From assembly GCA_003542615.1 (NCBI GenBank), contig DPKG01000001.1, forward strand, positions 1 through 56,130: a stretch of 56,130 nucleotides of DNA, given 5' to 3'. This document shows, piece after piece, positions 45,346-52,242 of this stretch. Numbering within the stretch: the first letter of the stretch is position 1; each line of letters opens with the position of its first letter. A program made the position numbers and the translations under genes. The notes below the pieces were generated by a model. That model ran no database searches. It was not told the origin of the DNA and was given only the letters and a program-made list of their open reading frames with translations. This stretch comes from Candidatus Shapirobacteria bacterium (GTDB lineage Bacteria > Patescibacteriota > Microgenomatia > UBA12405).

Positions 45346-46015
45346 TAACGATTTTTTTGTTTTTAATTTTTAACAACCTAACAACATCTCCAAGGATAAA
45401 CAATCCAATCACTGAAAGCAAATTCCAAGTCAGATACAAAAGCTTCATCCACAATGGCTGATTCAACCAAAATAACATCCCTAGTCCTATAAATGAATAC
45501 CAGCCATTTATCCAAAAAAACAAAAAACCCTTCTTTCCCGAATAATACCAATTAAACGAACGATATTTTCCGCTAACCATTGAAGCCAATATCAACACCA
45601 TTGCCAAAGAAATAATTCTACCCAACCCTTCCATAGTCCAACCGCTAAACGAAAATTCACTAATCAATAAGGCCAAAATAAACAGAGTAAATATTATGCT
45701 CAAATCCTCCAAAACATTCCATAATTTCCATTCATATTTATTAACAGAAAACACCGTATAAATTAACACCGACAAATACCCCCCTAAATAACTAAATCCC
45801 GGCACCACCCACACCAATACCCAATCCAACCAATTTTCATTCCAAACCCCCCAATTAAACAAACCATAAAGCAATCTGCCTCCCAAAAAAAACACCAACA
45901 AAATCGACCAAGAAAATTTAATTAACTCCTTGTCATGGTAATCATCTCTCATATTTCTCCACATCAAATACAAAAAAACTACCACAATTAATACTCTGAC
46001 AATTCCAAAATACAT
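45332..46015 (-). CDS. Membrane protein, possible degenerate Lgt
   Basis: 227 residues from the ATG at 46013-46015, chosen because a TAGAAT box lies 7 bases before it; the frame opens nine codons earlier. About seven membrane helices. FLGGRLLYGLFNW and PGFSYLGGYLSVLIY recall the G-[GA]-R-L-x-Y and GG(L/x)xGG regions of prolipoprotein diacylglyceryl transferase, and GLGRIISLAM recalls its GRIGNF motif, but the key Asn and Glu are not seen. Proximity to lspA supports a lipoprotein role. Tentative. Confidence 0.4.
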   Translation of the reverse strand: MYFGIVRVLIVVVFLYLMWRNMRDDYHDKELIKFSWSILLVFFLGGRLLYGLFNWGVWNENWLDWVLVWVVPGFSYLGGYLSVLIYTVFSVNKYEWKLWNVLEDLSIIFTLFILALLISEFSFSGWTMEGLGRIISLAMVLILASMVSGKYRSFNWYYSGKKGFLFFWINGWYSFIGLGMLFWLNQPLWMKLLYLTWNLLSVIGLFILGDVVRLLKIKNKKIVNESK

Positions 46016-46098
46016 ATACCCTATTCTACTACATTCCCTCAACTACTTAAAATCAAACCTAAGACATGAGATAATAATAAAGTTTTATATTCACACTT

Positions 46099-46183
46099 GC
46101 CGAAGTGGTGGAATTGGTAGACACGCAGGTCTCAAAAACCTGTGGCCTCATAAGCCGTGACGGTTCGATTCCGTCCTTCGGCA
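46099..46183 (+). tRNA. tRNA-Leu (CAA)
   Basis: Class II tRNA: acceptor GCCGAAG/CTTCGGC, D arm with GGTGGAATTGGTAGACAC, anticodon stem CAGGT/ACCTG with loop CTCAAAA (anticodon CAA, codon UUG), a long variable arm (TGGCCTCATAAGCCGT) and T arm GACGG/CCGTC with TTCGATT. No encoded CCA. It converges with dnaB, whose stop lies 8 bases away. Confidence 0.94.
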
Positions 46184-46190
46184 CTCTTTT

Positions 46191-47510
46191 TTATGTTGCA
46201 CTAGCCGCTTGTTTTTCTACATCAAAAAAAGATACTTGTTTTCCGTTAAAATACAGATTAAAACTACCCGTCGGACCATTTCGGTGTTTTTCAATACTGC
46301 AGGTTACTGATTCTCTGATATCTTCATCTTCCCGATACAAAAACATCACCACATCAGCATCCTGTTCTATCGAACCCGATTCTCTCAAATCTGACAATCT
46401 CGGCCTCCCTCCCCTGGTCTCCATCGCCCTTGATAATTGAGCCAATGCCAAAATTGGAATTTTCAATTCCCTGGCCAAATTTTTCAATCCCTGAGATATT
46501 TCACTAACTTCCTGTACCCTATTATCCCGGGTAACTCCATGCATTAACTGTAAATAATCAACTACCACAAACTTAATTCCCTTCTCCAATTGTAATCTTC
46601 TGGCCTTAGTTCTGACCTCAGTTACCGTCATTCCCGGAGTATCATCAATATACAATGGAGCCTCTGCCAAAATACCCATCGATTCCGACAAAGAATTAAA
46701 ATCATCTTCATTAAGTTGCCCTGTTTTTAATTTCCAGGCATCTATCAATCCCTGTCTCACCAGCAATCTATCCACCAATTCTTCCTTGCTCATTTCCAAG
46801 GAAAAAAAACAAGTTGGCAATTTTGCCTCTACGGCTACATATCTGGCAATATTAAGTCCCAAAGCCGTCTTTCCGACTCCCGGTCTGGCCGCTAATATCA
46901 ATAAATTGCTGTCCTGCATTCCTGCCAAATTCCTATCCAATGAACCAAAACCCGTTGGTACTCCCCTCAAACCACTTCCCATTTTCTGTAATTCATCCAA
47001 ACGATCAAAACTGGCCGTTAATACATCCTTTAATGAAGTCGGAGCATTTCTAATATGCCGTTGAGTCAGGGCAAATATCTCCTGTTCCGCCACATCCATC
47101 AGTATTTCAGCTGTCATCGCCTCATCAAAGGCTTTTTCAGTAATTCTGGCTGCCGACGAAATCAGCTCTCTTTTTGCCGACAATGATTTGATAATTCTGC
47201 CATAGCTTTCGACATTTGCCGCCGTCGGTACTCCGTCTGCCAATCGCGCCAAGTAAGCCTTTCCGCCAATCTTTTTTAAAATCTTTAATTCCTTCAATTT
47301 CTCCGATACCGTTACAATATCAATCGGCATACGGTTTTCATAAAGAGACAACATTGCCTCATAAACTCCGGCTCTGTTTGAATCATAAAAATGTTCCGGT
47401 CTTAAAAATTCCGACACCGATAATACCGCCTCATTATCAATCAAAATTGCACCAAGCACACTCAATTCCGCTTCTTCTGATTTTGGAGGTAATTTAATTA
47501 CATCAGCCAT
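46191..47510 (-). CDS. dnaB: Replicative DNA helicase DnaB
   Basis: 439 residues. N-terminal DnaB domain (PPKSEEAELSVLGAILIDNE), linker, and RecA-like C-terminal domain: Walker A ARPGVGKTALGLNIA near 207, Walker B KFVVVDYLQLM near 313, and LKIPILALAQLSRAMETRGG. No intein is inserted. A TATAAT box lies 6 bases before the ATG. It is the sole gene of its transcription unit. Confidence 0.96.
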   Translation of the reverse strand: MADVIKLPPKSEEAELSVLGAILIDNEAVLSVSEFLRPEHFYDSNRAGVYEAMLSLYENRMPIDIVTVSEKLKELKILKKIGGKAYLARLADGVPTAANVESYGRIIKSLSAKRELISSAARITEKAFDEAMTAEILMDVAEQEIFALTQRHIRNAPTSLKDVLTASFDRLDELQKMGSGLRGVPTGFGSLDRNLAGMQDSNLLILAARPGVGKTALGLNIARYVAVEAKLPTCFFSLEMSKEELVDRLLVRQGLIDAWKLKTGQLNEDDFNSLSESMGILAEAPLYIDDTPGMTVTEVRTKARRLQLEKGIKFVVVDYLQLMHGVTRDNRVQEVSEISQGLKNLARELKIPILALAQLSRAMETRGGRPRLSDLRESGSIEQDADVVMFLYREDEDIRESVTCSIEKHRNGPTGSFNLYFNGKQVSFFDVEKQAASAT

Positions 47511-47516
47511 TTCCTG

Positions 47517-47522
47517 ATTATA
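47517..47522 (-). promoter_or_regulatory. -10 box for dnaB
   Basis: The minus strand reads TATAAT, with 6 bases to the ATG in a 20-base gap, so the transcript is probably leaderless. Confidence 0.55.
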
Positions 47523-47530
47523 TCAAGATC

Positions 47531-48106
47531 CTAACAAGCCAATACGACCACTTCCATTCCGTCAGGTAAACTATCTGCATTAATTTTTAGACCATCTACT
47601 GGTTTTAAAGATTCCTGATCCAATTGATCCAAAAACTTCTCTAACTTCCCGTCTCCCTTCTCGTAACCAAAAGGAATCAAATAATTCGCACCCCATTTTT
47701 TAGCCCAAGCTTGAACAATCTTTCCATCTCCTAATTCTTTTCCTTCTACCGGCGCCAACAATACATCCAAACCACTAATTCTATCTATCCTTTTATCGCT
47801 CAACGCCAATTGAATATCTCCTAAATATCCAATCTCAACACCCTCAACCAAAATGGAGTAAATTGTTGAATTATCTCCGCTATTATAGCCTTTAATTTCA
47901 ATACCGCCCACCTCATATTCACCCGGACCCATTATTACCACTCTGGAATCATTAATTCCCTTTTTCAAAAAATCTTCCCGGCTAAAAATTATAATTCTAC
48001 TTTTACCTTGATATTTTTTTAATTGCTCATCTGTAGGGTTAATTAAAACACTTTCATTTTTACCCACTAAACTAAACGAGTTTTTTCCGATACATTTAAT
48101 TTCCAT
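47531..48106 (-). CDS. Metallo-beta-lactamase-fold protein lacking metal ligands
   Basis: 191 residues with the order of the short MBL-fold family (Lactamase_B_3 type): IKCIGKNSFSLVGKNESVLI, GPGEYEVGGIEIKGY, YSILVEGVEIGYLGD, DVLLAPVEGKE. The HxHxDH metal motif is missing: the place expected for it reads IIIFSREDFLKKG. A hydrolase role is therefore doubtful; a structural or binding role is more likely. A TATAAT box is 11 bases upstream. Confidence 0.65.
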   Translation of the reverse strand: MEIKCIGKNSFSLVGKNESVLINPTDEQLKKYQGKSRIIIFSREDFLKKGINDSRVVIMGPGEYEVGGIEIKGYNSGDNSTIYSILVEGVEIGYLGDIQLALSDKRIDRISGLDVLLAPVEGKELGDGKIVQAWAKKWGANYLIPFGYEKGDGKLEKFLDQLDQESLKPVDGLKINADSLPDGMEVVVLAC

Positions 48107-48117
48107 TTAAAAAACCT

Positions 48118-48123
48118 ATTATA
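48118..48123 (-). promoter_or_regulatory. -10 box for the MBL-fold gene
   Basis: The minus strand reads TATAAT with 11 bases to the ATG. It lies in the divergent gap before the plus-strand envelope genes. Confidence 0.45.
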
Positions 48124-48170
48124 AAAATACTAACATTAACAACAGGATCATGATATCATTTATACACAAA

Positions 48171-48653
48171 ATGATCAAAGAACTATTACTTGCTATCATA
48201 TTAGGTAGTCTTCTCGGCTTTAGTTTAACCGGAGGAGTCATTGCTTTAAAGAAAAACAAAACAAATCAATCTGTTATCGTTAAAAATACCGGAATTGGTA
48301 AAAGTGTTTCCGAAACCAAATCCAAACCTGACCCCGAACCCTCCAGTTCCGTTCTTTCCGAAACCACCTCAGTCGACACCATGCCTTCCCTCGTTATTGA
48401 CACTCCCCAAAACGAATCTGTCTCTGACAAATCCCTTATAAATATTCAAGGCACCACCACCCCCAACAGTCTGGTTGTCGCTTCCACCACCCTCGAAACT
48501 CTTACCACTAATTCCGATGAATCAGGAAAATTTATCATCGAAAATTTCGAACTCGAAGCTGGTCTTAACTTCATCCAGATATCCTCGGTGAGTCAAAACG
48601 ATACTCAAAACAATACCGAAATTCAGGTTACATTTTCTACAGTCAAATTCTAA
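48171..48653 (+). CDS. Membrane-anchored Ig-like domain protein
   Basis: 160 residues from the ATG at 48171; an in-frame ATG seven codons earlier is less likely because a TATCAT box lies between the two. One N-terminal membrane helix (LLLAIILGSLLGFSLTGGVI), a Pro/Ser/Glu linker, and a C-terminal Ig-like module (LVIDTPQNESVSDKSLINIQ then GTTTPNSLVVAS) of the type found in bacterial surface proteins. Likely cell-surface structural. It ends directly at the next start codon. Confidence 0.65.
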   Translation: MIKELLLAIILGSLLGFSLTGGVIALKKNKTNQSVIVKNTGIGKSVSETKSKPDPEPSSSVLSETTSVDTMPSLVIDTPQNESVSDKSLINIQGTTTPNSLVVASTTLETLTTNSDESGKFIIENFELEAGLNFIQISSVSQNDTQNNTEIQVTFSTVKF

Positions 48654-49433
48654 ATGTTCAAAATATATTCCAAAATTTCTGCCATCCTCCTCCTGCTTAC
48701 CCTAATTGGTTTTTCATTATTCAAGCTATCTACCATCAAAGCTCAGGAATCCCCCACTGAAATTCCGACTCCCAATACTAAAATTTCAGTTACCCCATCC
48801 AACGATGTTGAAGAAATACGAAAAGCCGTATCCGAAAAAGTCAAAGAAAAATTAGGCGAAATCACTTCTTCCACTCCCCGCAAAGCTTCCTGGACCGGTA
48901 CCATTAGTAGAATAGACCCCACTCAAATCGTCATAGATACCCCAAAAGGACCAAGAAATATTAATGTCTCCGACGACACCACCGTAATCAACTCAAAAAG
49001 AATCAAAATAGATCTTGCCAAACTGGTTCAGGGAGATTCGATTCTTTGTCTTGGTTACACTTCTTCCGATAAACCAGATTCACTTGATACCAAAAGAATC
49101 ATTGTCTACGATCCCAAAACCATAATTCGTCAACAAATTGTTTTAGGCAAAATTGTCGATGTTTCTCAAACCACCTCAATTTTGGTCCTAATCCCCAATA
49201 ACAACAAAAATCTTCAATATCAGATCAAAACCGACATCAAAACCATACTTAATGACAACCAAAACAAAAAACTAAAAACCGATTCCCTTGTTACCGGTAA
49301 AAAAATTGTTGCCATCATCCAACCTGATCCCAAAATAGCCAACACTTTTTACGCTTCAAGACTAATCTTTATGGATGCCCCTATACCTTCCACCACCCCA
49401 TCTCCTACCCCGACTCCTGCCTCCCAAAATTAA
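48654..49433 (+). CDS. Secreted DUF5666-like protein
   Basis: 259 residues with a signal peptide (ISAILLLLTLIGFSLFKLST) and a Pro/Thr linker. Two repeats of a small beta-barrel-like unit follow (WTGTISRIDPTQIVIDTPKG and VLGKIVDVSQTTSILVLI), resembling the DUF5666 pattern of I/V-x-G-x-(I/V). The C terminus is a Thr/Pro-rich tail. No enzymatic motif. Directly abuts the previous gene and probably forms an operon with it. Confidence 0.65.
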   Translation: MFKIYSKISAILLLLTLIGFSLFKLSTIKAQESPTEIPTPNTKISVTPSNDVEEIRKAVSEKVKEKLGEITSSTPRKASWTGTISRIDPTQIVIDTPKGPRNINVSDDTTVINSKRIKIDLAKLVQGDSILCLGYTSSDKPDSLDTKRIIVYDPKTIIRQQIVLGKIVDVSQTTSILVLIPNNNKNLQYQIKTDIKTILNDNQNKKLKTDSLVTGKKIVAIIQPDPKIANTFYASRLIFMDAPIPSTTPSPTPTPASQN

Positions 49434-49455
49434 TTCATTGATTTTTGACAATTCG

Positions 49456-49464
49456 TGTTAAAAT
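49456..49464 (+). promoter_or_regulatory. Extended -10 promoter of the tRNA-His attenuator
   Basis: TGTTAAAAT (TGn plus TAAAAT) ends 7 bases before the ATG of the first leader peptide, so the leader message would be leaderless or nearly so. The same nine bases occur before hisS (50986-50994). A TTGACA at 49445-49450 is too close to act as its -35. Confidence 0.45.
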
Positions 49465-49471
49465 ATCTTCA

Positions 49472-49516
49472 ATGATATTGGCAAATAACATTCATCATAA
49501 CCACGCCCGAGTTTAA
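49472..49516 (+). CDS. Histidine leader peptide 1 (14 codons)
   Basis: Reads MILANNIHHNHARV then TAA. Three of 14 codons are His, in a cluster (CAT CAT AAC CAC). The stop is 5 bases before the second arm of the attenuator hairpin. The set of codons, position before tRNA-His and overlap with competing hairpins make it a leader peptide whose translation senses histidyl-tRNA. The peptide itself probably has no function. Confidence 0.75.
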   Translation: MILANNIHHNHARV

Positions 49517-49565
49517 GCCCGGCGGTTATTTGCCTATCTACAAACCGCCAAAAGGCGGTTTTTTT
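49480..49565 (+). promoter_or_regulatory. Histidine attenuator upstream of tRNA-His
   Basis: Four segments read as a textbook attenuator. Segment 1 GGCAAATAAC (49480-49489, inside the leader gene) is a perfect complement of segment 2 GTTATTTGCC (49525-49534). GGCGGTT (49521-49527), overlapping segment 2, can pair with segment 3 AACCGCC (49543-49549) as antiterminator. Segment 3 otherwise pairs with segment 4 GGCGGTT (49554-49560) as terminator. A ribosome stalled on the His codons at 49493-49504 would cover segment 1 and favour read-through; a ribosome at the stop codon would cover segment 2 and favour termination. Confidence 0.75.
49542..49565 (+). terminator. Intrinsic terminator of the first attenuator
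   Basis: AAACCGCC / AAAA / GGCGGTTT, a perfect 8-bp stem with tetraloop, running into TTTTTTT. It stands between the leader peptide and tRNA-His. Confidence 0.88.
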
Positions 49566-49620
49566 GTGTTTTAAAAACACACCACCCCGGTCGAAGCATC
49601 GGGATAGTACCTTTTTACAT

Positions 49621-49695
49621 GGTGGTATTAGCTCAATTGGTTAGAGCGCAGCTCTGTGAAAGCTGAGGTTGCCGGTTCAAGTCCGGTATACCACC
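49621..49695 (+). tRNA. tRNA-His (GTG)
   Basis: Acceptor GTGGTAT/ATACCAC with an encoded extra G at -1 (49621) facing C73, the identity element of histidine tRNA. D stem GCTC/GAGC, anticodon stem CAGCT/AGCTG with loop CTGTGAA (anticodon GTG), T stem GCCGG/CCGGT. CCA is not encoded. It lies 55 bases after the attenuator terminator; that gap also holds a weak CCCGGT/ATCGGG hairpin at 49587-49603. Confidence 0.95.
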
Positions 49696-49705
49696 CATCA
49701 GTCTC

Positions 49706-49721
49706 CGCCGTAGCTTCGGCG
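49706..49721 (+). other. Hairpin just 3' of tRNA-His
   Basis: CGCCG / TAGCTT / CGGCG, a perfect 5-bp GC stem 10 bases after the tRNA end, without a T run. It is more likely an RNA-processing signal or a dispersed repeat than a terminator, which leaves transcription free to continue into the second leader. Confidence 0.5.
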
Positions 49722-49737
49722 TAGGCGACCCCAAATT

Positions 49738-49821
49738 ATGAAAATAATTTATATCAATAACCATCATACTCATACCGTGGCCCAAAACCCGCGGGGTATT
49801 TTTGGTGCCATTTCATCCTGA
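49738..49821 (+). CDS. Histidine leader peptide 2 (27 codons)
   Basis: Reads MKIIYINNHHTHTVAQNPRG then IFGAISS and TGA. Three His codons cluster at 49762-49773 (CAT CAT ACT CAT), preceded by Asn-Asn as in leader 1. It lies between tRNA-His and the M20 peptidase gene, and a strong terminator follows 31 bases after its stop. Its stop codon lies within a CATCCTGA repeat. No -10 box is seen directly before it, so it is probably read from the tRNA-His transcript. Confidence 0.65.
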   Translation: MKIIYINNHHTHTVAQNPRGIFGAISS

Positions 49822-49836
49822 GCCTGTAAAAAGGAT
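49813..49836. repeat. Degenerate CATCCTGA palindrome, copy 3
   Basis: CATCCTGAGCCTGTAAAAAG followed by GATC, with an ATCCT/AGGAT stem. Related to the copies at 4707 and 19199. Its TGA is the stop codon of leader peptide 2. Confidence 0.5.
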
Positions 49837-49852
49837 CTCTCTTAATTTTTCG

Positions 49853-49877
49853 AATCCCCGCCCGCGGGGATTTTTTT
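49853..49877 (+). terminator. Intrinsic terminator of the second attenuator
   Basis: AATCCCCG / CCCG / CGGGGATT, a perfect 8-bp stem followed by a T run (49871-49877). It lies 27 bases before the M20 peptidase start. Confidence 0.88.
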
Positions 49878-49903
49878 CCCAAAAAATAATATTTAAACAA
49901 AAA

Positions 49904-50983
49904 ATGAAAAATAAAATCATAAATTTAACCCAAGATCTGATCTCCATCCCCTCTTGGGTCGACAATCAAACTAATGAAATTAAAATCAATCAATTTATTT
50001 TTAATTATCTAAAACAAAACAGTCAGCTCACTGTAATTAAACAACAAGTAAATAAAGATCGTTTTAATATTCTGGCTTCTAACTCTACTAAAATTCAGAC
50101 TTTAATAATTGGTCACACTGATACAGTTGGTATCAATCAAGGCTGGACGACTGATCCGATCAAACCCATTATTAAAAATGGAAAATTATTTGGCCGAGGG
50201 GCTACTGATATGAAAAGCGGTCTAGCCGCCATGATCCTGCTTGCTTGTCAAAAAAAACTTCCAGATAATTTAGGCTTCCTCTTCTACGTAGATGAGGAAT
50301 ATAACTTTGTTGGTATCAAAAAATTTATAAATGATTTTGGTACCAAAATAAAGCCAAAATCAATAATTTCTCTTGACGGCTCGGAATTAAAAATTGCCAA
50401 CGGCTGCCGTGGATTAATTGAAATTTCAGCTACTATCGGGGGTGTCAGTTGTCACGCCGCTACTCCTCAAAATGGTATTAATGCCATTGAAGTCGCAACT
50501 AAGTCAATCGAAAAATTAAAAGACTATTTGTCCCAATTTAAGAATCCTGAATTGGGCAATACCACCATAAACTTAGCTCTAATTCAAGGCGGAAAAGCTG
50601 CCAATGTGGTCCCCGACAGTTGCCAAATAATTCTGGACATTCGTCCCAGTAAAAAAGAAATTAATGCCAACTTTATTATTAAACAATTAAAACTTTTTAT
50701 CTCTCAACAAGGTGGTAATTTAATCGATTTTCAAATAAAATTTAACTTTGGTTCCTGGTTAACTCCCAAATCAAAACTAATAAATTTGGGACTAAATTTT
50801 AAAGAGATCAATTCCTCTGGATTCATCGATATCCAATTACTTTGGCAGGCTTTTAAGCAACCTAAATGTCTAACCATCGGTGCCGGCACTCAAGGTACCG
50901 CTCACACCTCCAATGAATACGTTGAAATTAAAAAATTAATACAATTAGAAACCGTTCTTTCCGATATTATTAAAAAAATTTAA
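49904..50983 (+). CDS. M20-family metallopeptidase
   Basis: 359 residues from the ATG at 49904. A longer frame back to a TTG at 49802 is rejected because it runs through the terminator hairpin. Di-zinc ligands are visible: His in LIIGHTDTVG, Asp in GRGATDMKSG, Glu-Glu in YVDEEYN, Asp in SLDGSE and His in GTAHTSNEYV. The lid domain includes GGVSCHAATPQNGINA. The family includes DapE, ArgE and dipeptidases such as aminoacyl-histidine dipeptidase. Its place behind a histidine attenuator makes release of histidine from peptides an attractive but unproven role. Confidence 0.85.
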   Translation: MKNKIINLTQDLISIPSWVDNQTNEIKINQFIFNYLKQNSQLTVIKQQVNKDRFNILASNSTKIQTLIIGHTDTVGINQGWTTDPIKPIIKNGKLFGRGATDMKSGLAAMILLACQKKLPDNLGFLFYVDEEYNFVGIKKFINDFGTKIKPKSIISLDGSELKIANGCRGLIEISATIGGVSCHAATPQNGINAIEVATKSIEKLKDYLSQFKNPELGNTTINLALIQGGKAANVVPDSCQIILDIRPSKKEINANFIIKQLKLFISQQGGNLIDFQIKFNFGSWLTPKSKLINLGLNFKEINSSGFIDIQLLWQAFKQPKCLTIGAGTQGTAHTSNEYVEIKKLIQLETVLSDIIKKI

Positions 50984-50985
50984 AA

Positions 50986-50994
50986 TGTTAAAAT
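50986..50994 (+). promoter_or_regulatory. Extended -10 promoter before hisS
   Basis: TGTTAAAAT, identical to the box before leader peptide 1, ends 6 bases before the hisS ATG. It could give basal hisS transcription independent of attenuation. Confidence 0.4.
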
Positions 50995-51000
50995 AAACCT

Positions 51001-52242
51001 ATGAAAAACACACCTCAAACACTCAAGGGATTTCGGGATTTTTTACCCGAGGATATGATCATCCGTAATTACGTCAAAAATATTTTTATTGAAGTTTTTG
51101 AAAATTTTGGATTTCAACCTTTAGAAACTCCAACTTTGGAATATCTGTCTACCTTAACCGGTAAATACGGTTCAGATGCCGACAAACTTTTATATTCCTT
51201 TACCGACAAAGGCGACCGTCAAGTCGGACTCAGATATGATCTTACTGTCCCCGCGGCCAAAATCTTAGCCATGTATTCCAACACCATCTCTTTACCCTTC
51301 AAAAGATATCAAATTCAAAATATTTTTCGTGCCGAAAAACCTCAAAAAGGTCGCTACCGTGAAGTCATGCAATGTGATATCGACACCTTCGGCACAAACT
51401 CTCCTACCGCTGATGCCGAAATAATTGCTGTAATCTACACTATTTTAAATAAATTAAAATTTTCCAAGTACTCCATCAAAATAAATTCCCGTCAAGTTCT
51501 CTTCGATATTTTAGAAAAATCAAATATCAAAAATAACCAAAATTCGGTATTTCAATCTCTCGATAAATTCCAAAAAATAGGCCAGGATGGAGTAAATAAA
51601 GAGCTCATTTCAAAAGGACTTTCCAATAATCAAATAGCTTCAATTTTTGAGTATATCAAAACAGCTCAACCGGACCAAAATCTTAAAGATATCTTCGACC
51701 TTTTAAAAAATTATGGTATCCCCGACTCTGCTTTCCAGTTTGATCCCACCATGGTCCGTGGTCTCGATTACTACACCGATACAATTTTTGAAACCTATGT
51801 TGAAGAACCAAAAATTGGTTCTGTCACCGGCGGTGGCCGTTACAATAATTTAGTAAAAACACTTGGCGGCCCGGACATTCCTGCCGTCGGTACTACCATC
51901 GGACTTGATCGTATTTGTGATGTCATCACCGAACTCAATCTGCTGCCAAATCTTCCAAAAACTATTACTAAAGTCATGGTGGCCAATCTCGGTCTGGAAA
52001 CTCAAAATCAAGCTCTCTCACTATCCTCGAATCTCCGTCAAAACAATATTGCCACCGTATTCTATCCAGACCCCGAAAAACTAGGTAAACAAATTAAATA
52101 TGCCCTATCCTTAAATATTCCTTATCTAGCCATCATTGGTACCGACGAAGCCGCCCAAAACAAAATAACTTTAAAAAACTTAACCAGTCAACAACAACAA
52201 TTATTAAGTCTCGAAGAAATTATTGATATCCTAAAGCGATGA
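51001..52242 (+). CDS. hisS: Histidyl-tRNA synthetase
   Basis: 413 residues, normal for class II HisRS. Motif 1 region TLKGFRDFLPED and FGFQPLETPTLE. Motif 2 FRAEKPQKGRYREVMQCDID. HisA motif RGLDYYTDTIFETY near 245. HisB and motif 3 region GGGRYNNLV then VGTTIGLDRICD. The C-terminal anticodon-binding domain is complete. It is 17 bases after the peptidase gene, and its TGA overlaps the next start (ATGA). Confidence 0.97.
   Translation: MKNTPQTLKGFRDFLPEDMIIRNYVKNIFIEVFENFGFQPLETPTLEYLSTLTGKYGSDADKLLYSFTDKGDRQVGLRYDLTVPAAKILAMYSNTISLPFKRYQIQNIFRAEKPQKGRYREVMQCDIDTFGTNSPTADAEIIAVIYTILNKLKFSKYSIKINSRQVLFDILEKSNIKNNQNSVFQSLDKFQKIGQDGVNKELISKGLSNNQIASIFEYIKTAQPDQNLKDIFDLLKNYGIPDSAFQFDPTMVRGLDYYTDTIFETYVEEPKIGSVTGGGRYNNLVKTLGGPDIPAVGTTIGLDRICDVITELNLLPNLPKTITKVMVANLGLETQNQALSLSSNLRQNNIATVFYPDPEKLGKQIKYALSLNIPYLAIIGTDEAAQNKITLKNLTSQQQQLLSLEEIIDILKR

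Larger units (their letters stand above)
49779..49877 (+). promoter_or_regulatory. Second histidine attenuator upstream of the M20 peptidase and hisS
   Basis: GGCCCAAAA (49779-49787), just after the His codons, can pair with TTTTTGGTGCC (49799-49809) with one bulge. CGGGG (49792-49796), in the loop of that hairpin, can instead pair with CCCCG (49856-49860), the 5' arm of the terminator. The alternatives are weaker than in the first attenuator. A stalled ribosome at 49762-49773 would block the first pairing. Confidence 0.5.

Noticed and set aside
49566..49620. T-box riboswitch before tRNA-His or hisS
   Set aside because: No specifier loop or T-box consensus is seen. The His-codon leader and paired hairpins explain the region better.
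49802..49903. Upstream TTG start for the M20 peptidase
   Set aside because: The extension would run through the terminator hairpin and overlap leader peptide 2, and it has no similarity to M20 N termini.
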